Part shown: positions 61,714 to 64,000 of the stretch, piece after piece
How the letters are laid out: the number at the start of each line of letters is the position of its first letter
How positions within the stretch are numbered: the first letter of the stretch is position 1
NCBI RefSeq assembly: GCF_009797025.1
Contig: NZ_CP047027.1
Span: forward strand, 868,001-932,000
Origin: Cellulophaga sp. L1A9
Lineage (GTDB): Bacteria; Bacteroidota; Bacteroidia; Flavobacteriales; Flavobacteriaceae
DNA: 64,000 bases
Direction: 5' to 3'
The notes under the pieces: generated by a model
Told to the model about the DNA's origin: nothing
The model's database searches: none
The model's input: the letters and a program-made list of their open reading frames with translations, nothing else
Made by a program: the position numbers and the translations under genes

Positions 61714-64000
61714 TTAAAATTTTACGTTTAAGTTTAAACCTATATTTCTTGTAGATGGTGCTTGTAAAGCATCTACTCCTGAATCAGGATCTATGTTTGG
61801 CACCTTTGAATTCAACCAAAGATTACGACCAATTAATGACAAGCTAAACTCATGTATTGGGGTATTATCTAATACTTTTTTAGGAAAATTATACGTAAGT
61901 GTTACTTCTCTTAACTTTACAAATGACTCTTTGTAATAATGGTAATTTGTATTATGACCATTACTAGTGGTTTGCATAAAATTGATGTAATTAACAGCCA
62001 CATCATTTGGCGCATAGGTTCTAGTATCACTAGTGATTGCACCATTCACATCATAAGAAACAGTACCACCAATTACTTTAACGCCCGGTGCAACATAAGA
62101 ACTTACGCCACTGTTAGCATCGTCTCTAAATTGATTCACTGTACCTTTATGTTTACCTCCCCACCACATTTTTTGATTGGTTGTAGAGTAAATTAACCCC
62201 CCAATTCTACCATCAAATAAGAAGGATAAATTAAGATTTTTATAGCTCAAGGAATTGGAAATTCCATAAGTCCAATCTGGATCGTCTTCCCCTATATATC
62301 TTTGATAAGGATCATTTACAGGAAAACCATTTTCGAAAATAACTTCTCCTTCTGTGTTTGTTTGATACACATCTGCATAAATTTTATCTGTCCGATCACC
62401 AACTTTTATAAAACCTTCGGTCTGTTCTCTATCTCCATAAATTTCTTCTTGAAATCTTCTAAACTTACTTAAATTAACGAGTATGTTCCAGCTAAAGTTT
62501 GCTGTTTCAATTGGCTTCGCATCTAATACAAATTCAAGGCCTTTACGCTTAAATTCATCGCCATTTAGTAAAATACTTTCGTAGCCCGTAGCATCAGAAA
62601 TCGGACTATAAATTAAATTATTATAATCAGTTGCTTCAAAATACGCTACATCTAAACCTACTCTATTGTTAAACCACCTAATATTCGCTCCCACTTCCCA
62701 AGTGTCTGAGGTTTCTGGTTCTAGACCTGGCGCTAATAAACTTGTACCAAAGGCTGCAGAAGTGTTGCCATTCCAAGTGGTCCCCTTATCGTAAGCCTGA
62801 ATGTAGGCATAAGGATCTGTTTCTTCTCCGATTTTCCCTTCAGATACCCTAGACCAAGAACCTCTTAACTTTGCAAAACTAATAGCGTTTGGCATTGTAA
62901 AAAGACTTGATAATACTAAGGAACCAGAAACGGAGGGATAAAAGAAAGAATTATTTTCTTTTGGTAAGGTAGAGACCTTATCATTTCTACCTGTAATAGA
63001 TACATAAAGTGCATTGTAAAAGGATAAATCCACAAAGCCATACACACTTTTTATGGCATCCTTTTCTTCTCTATTAGAAGCAATATAGCTTGCACCTGCA
63101 TTATTTGCCAAGTTATAAAAGCCTGGAATATTTAAACCATCTGTTTGCGTACTTGCTATAGTTGATTTACGAAAATAATTAGAGTAGGCTACCTGACTTT
63201 TTAAGCTAAAATTGTCAGAAAAACTCTTTTCGTACTTTAAACCCAAATCAGATATAATATCAAAATAACGACTATCCGAATTTGTAAAATTACCTAATGA
63301 CTTATTCCCGTAACCAATATAACTTTTTGGTTCTTTGTACGTTCTATTTAGACTATAAACATTGATACCACTTGTACTTTTAATACTAAGCTCTGGTGTT
63401 ATATTAAACTCAAAAGCAACATTCCCAAAGACATTGTCTTTATCATATCCGCGCTCATATTCATACGCCTGAAAATAAGGATTGTTATAGTAAGATACAT
63501 TAAAATGCCTTTGCTGATACCCTTCTTGACCTTCTCGCCAATAATTTCGTAAATCTTTTACATCTACATCTACACCTGTCCATAAAAGTAAGTTATATAA
63601 ATAATTAGTAGGACCGTAACCAACTTCTGGAAAGTTATCTGTGTATTGCTTGTTATAAGTTAAGCTAGAACTAACTTTAAAATTATCCGAAGGATTTAAA
63701 GTGCCCCCTACTGTGAATGATGTATTTCCTAAATCTGTGTTTGGCACAATACCTTTTTGATAGACATTAGAAACAGACATTCTGTAGCTAGCCTTATCAT
63801 TACCCCAGTTTACACTTACATTATTAGTTTGTATTGACCCAGTTTGAAAAAAGTCCTTAATGTTGTTTTTTCCCCTTGAAGTAAACGGGATAGGAATTAA
63901 ATTACCTGCAGCGTCTGTTGGGCTGTTATACTGAGTTGTCTCAAAAAAACCACTAGGTGTAGATGGGTCCAATTGATCTACTTTGGGGCCCCAGATCCAT
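61714..64000 (-). CDS. SusC/RagA-family TonB-linked outer membrane transporter, partial (5' end off window)
   Basis: The frame is open from the window end to the stop at 61714, giving about 762 residues of the barrel and lacking signal peptide, CarboxypepD-like and plug domains. The first readable residues are WGPKVDQLDPSTPSG, the WGPK motif being typical of SusC proteins after the plug. The Leu codon TTG at 63972 is not a real start. Further marks are VSITGRNDKVSTLPKENNSF and the C-terminus STRNIGLNLNVKF with terminal Phe. It pairs with the susD gene downstream. Confidence 0.93.
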   Translation of the reverse strand, partial: WIWGPKVDQLDPSTPSGFFETTQYNSPTDAAGNLIPIPFTSRGKNNIKDFFQTGSIQTNNVSVNWGNDKASYRMSVSNVYQKGIVPNTDLGNTSFTVGGTLNPSDNFKVSSSLTYNKQYTDNFPEVGYGPTNYLYNLLLWTGVDVDVKDLRNYWREGQEGYQQRHFNVSYYNNPYFQAYEYERGYDKDNVFGNVAFEFNITPELSIKSTSGINVYSLNRTYKEPKSYIGYGNKSLGNFTNSDSRYFDIISDLGLKYEKSFSDNFSLKSQVAYSNYFRKSTIASTQTDGLNIPGFYNLANNAGASYIASNREEKDAIKSVYGFVDLSFYNALYVSITGRNDKVSTLPKENNSFFYPSVSGSLVLSSLFTMPNAISFAKLRGSWSRVSEGKIGEETDPYAYIQAYDKGTTWNGNTSAAFGTSLLAPGLEPETSDTWEVGANIRWFNNRVGLDVAYFEATDYNNLIYSPISDATGYESILLNGDEFKRKGLEFVLDAKPIETANFSWNILVNLSKFRRFQEEIYGDREQTEGFIKVGDRTDKIYADVYQTNTEGEVIFENGFPVNDPYQRYIGEDDPDWTYGISNSLSYKNLNLSFLFDGRIGGLIYSTTNQKMWWGGKHKGTVNQFRDDANSGVSSYVAPGVKVIGGTVSYDVNGAITSDTRTYAPNDVAVNYINFMQTTSNGHNTNYHYYKESFVKLREVTLTYNFPKKVLDNTPIHEFSLSLIGRNLWLNSKVPNIDPDSGVDALQAPSTRNIGLNLNVKF

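Noticed and set aside
63970..63972. TTG start for the second SusC
   Set aside because: The frame continues upstream to the window edge with the SusC-like WGPK motif, so the gene is simply truncated by the window.
25742..64000. A polysaccharide utilisation locus
   Set aside because: Two SusCD pairs are present but no glycoside hydrolase, lyase, sulfatase or hybrid sensor was found, so the evidence is for import only.

Overview
The window is low-GC DNA from a member of the Bacteroidota, most probably a marine-type Flavobacteriaceae. Evidence: two SusC/SusD pairs, a protein with a type B type IX secretion (T9SS) C-terminal domain beside PorP/SprF and PorE-like genes, promoters of the TAnnTTTG class with A-rich rather than Shine-Dalgarno leaders, and the fused str-S10-spc-alpha ribosomal operon lacking tuf between fusA and rpsJ. 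I cannot name the genus. No rRNA, tRNA, CRISPR array, insertion sequence or phage gene was recognised.

Layout. 1-2399: the 3' end of a BCCT-type transporter converges on two guanidine-modifying enzymes of the arginine deiminase superfamily (CtlX type and DDAH-like). 2524-8137: central metabolism on the minus strand (citrate synthase, a lone GT5 glycogen/starch synthase, enolase, carA), with terminators separating most units. 8239-25418: about 31 genes on the minus strand, read from rpsL to rplQ, encoding ribosomal proteins, EF-G, SecY, IF-1 and RNA polymerase alpha. rpsD is broken by two indels that cancel, and a terminator-like hairpin sits between rpsJ and rplC. 25742-31985: SusC, SusD and a third surface lipoprotein. 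32369-44687: secreted proteins of unknown role, rlmB, a rhomboid protease, rarA, a trio with a DUF5723-type outer-membrane protein, a YjjG phosphatase, a deacetylase-fold protein that appears to have lost its active site, radC, a DUF1569 protein, two small envelope proteins and mpl. 44909-50911: adhesin-like T9SS substrate, PorP/SprF and PorE-like OmpA protein in one operon. 50976-60177: cupin, atypical SDR, a very large alpha-2-macroglobulin with a thioester motif, and a membrane protein with a cysteine-rich cytoplasmic head coupled to a transglutaminase-like protein. 60256-64000: a second SusD and a SusC cut by the window edge, on the minus strand.

How the genes fit together. The first half is mostly housekeeping and conserved in order. 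The second half is dominated by envelope functions: nutrient import through SusCD, export and anchoring through T9SS parts, peptidoglycan recycling (mpl), intramembrane proteolysis, and a predicted protease trap. The less ordinary observations are the rpsD double indel, the intra-operon hairpin before rplC, predicted leaderless transcripts for rlmB and rarA, the inactivated deacetylase, the thioester macroglobulin with a methionine-rich bait-like segment, and the cysteine-headed transmembrane protein at 58436.
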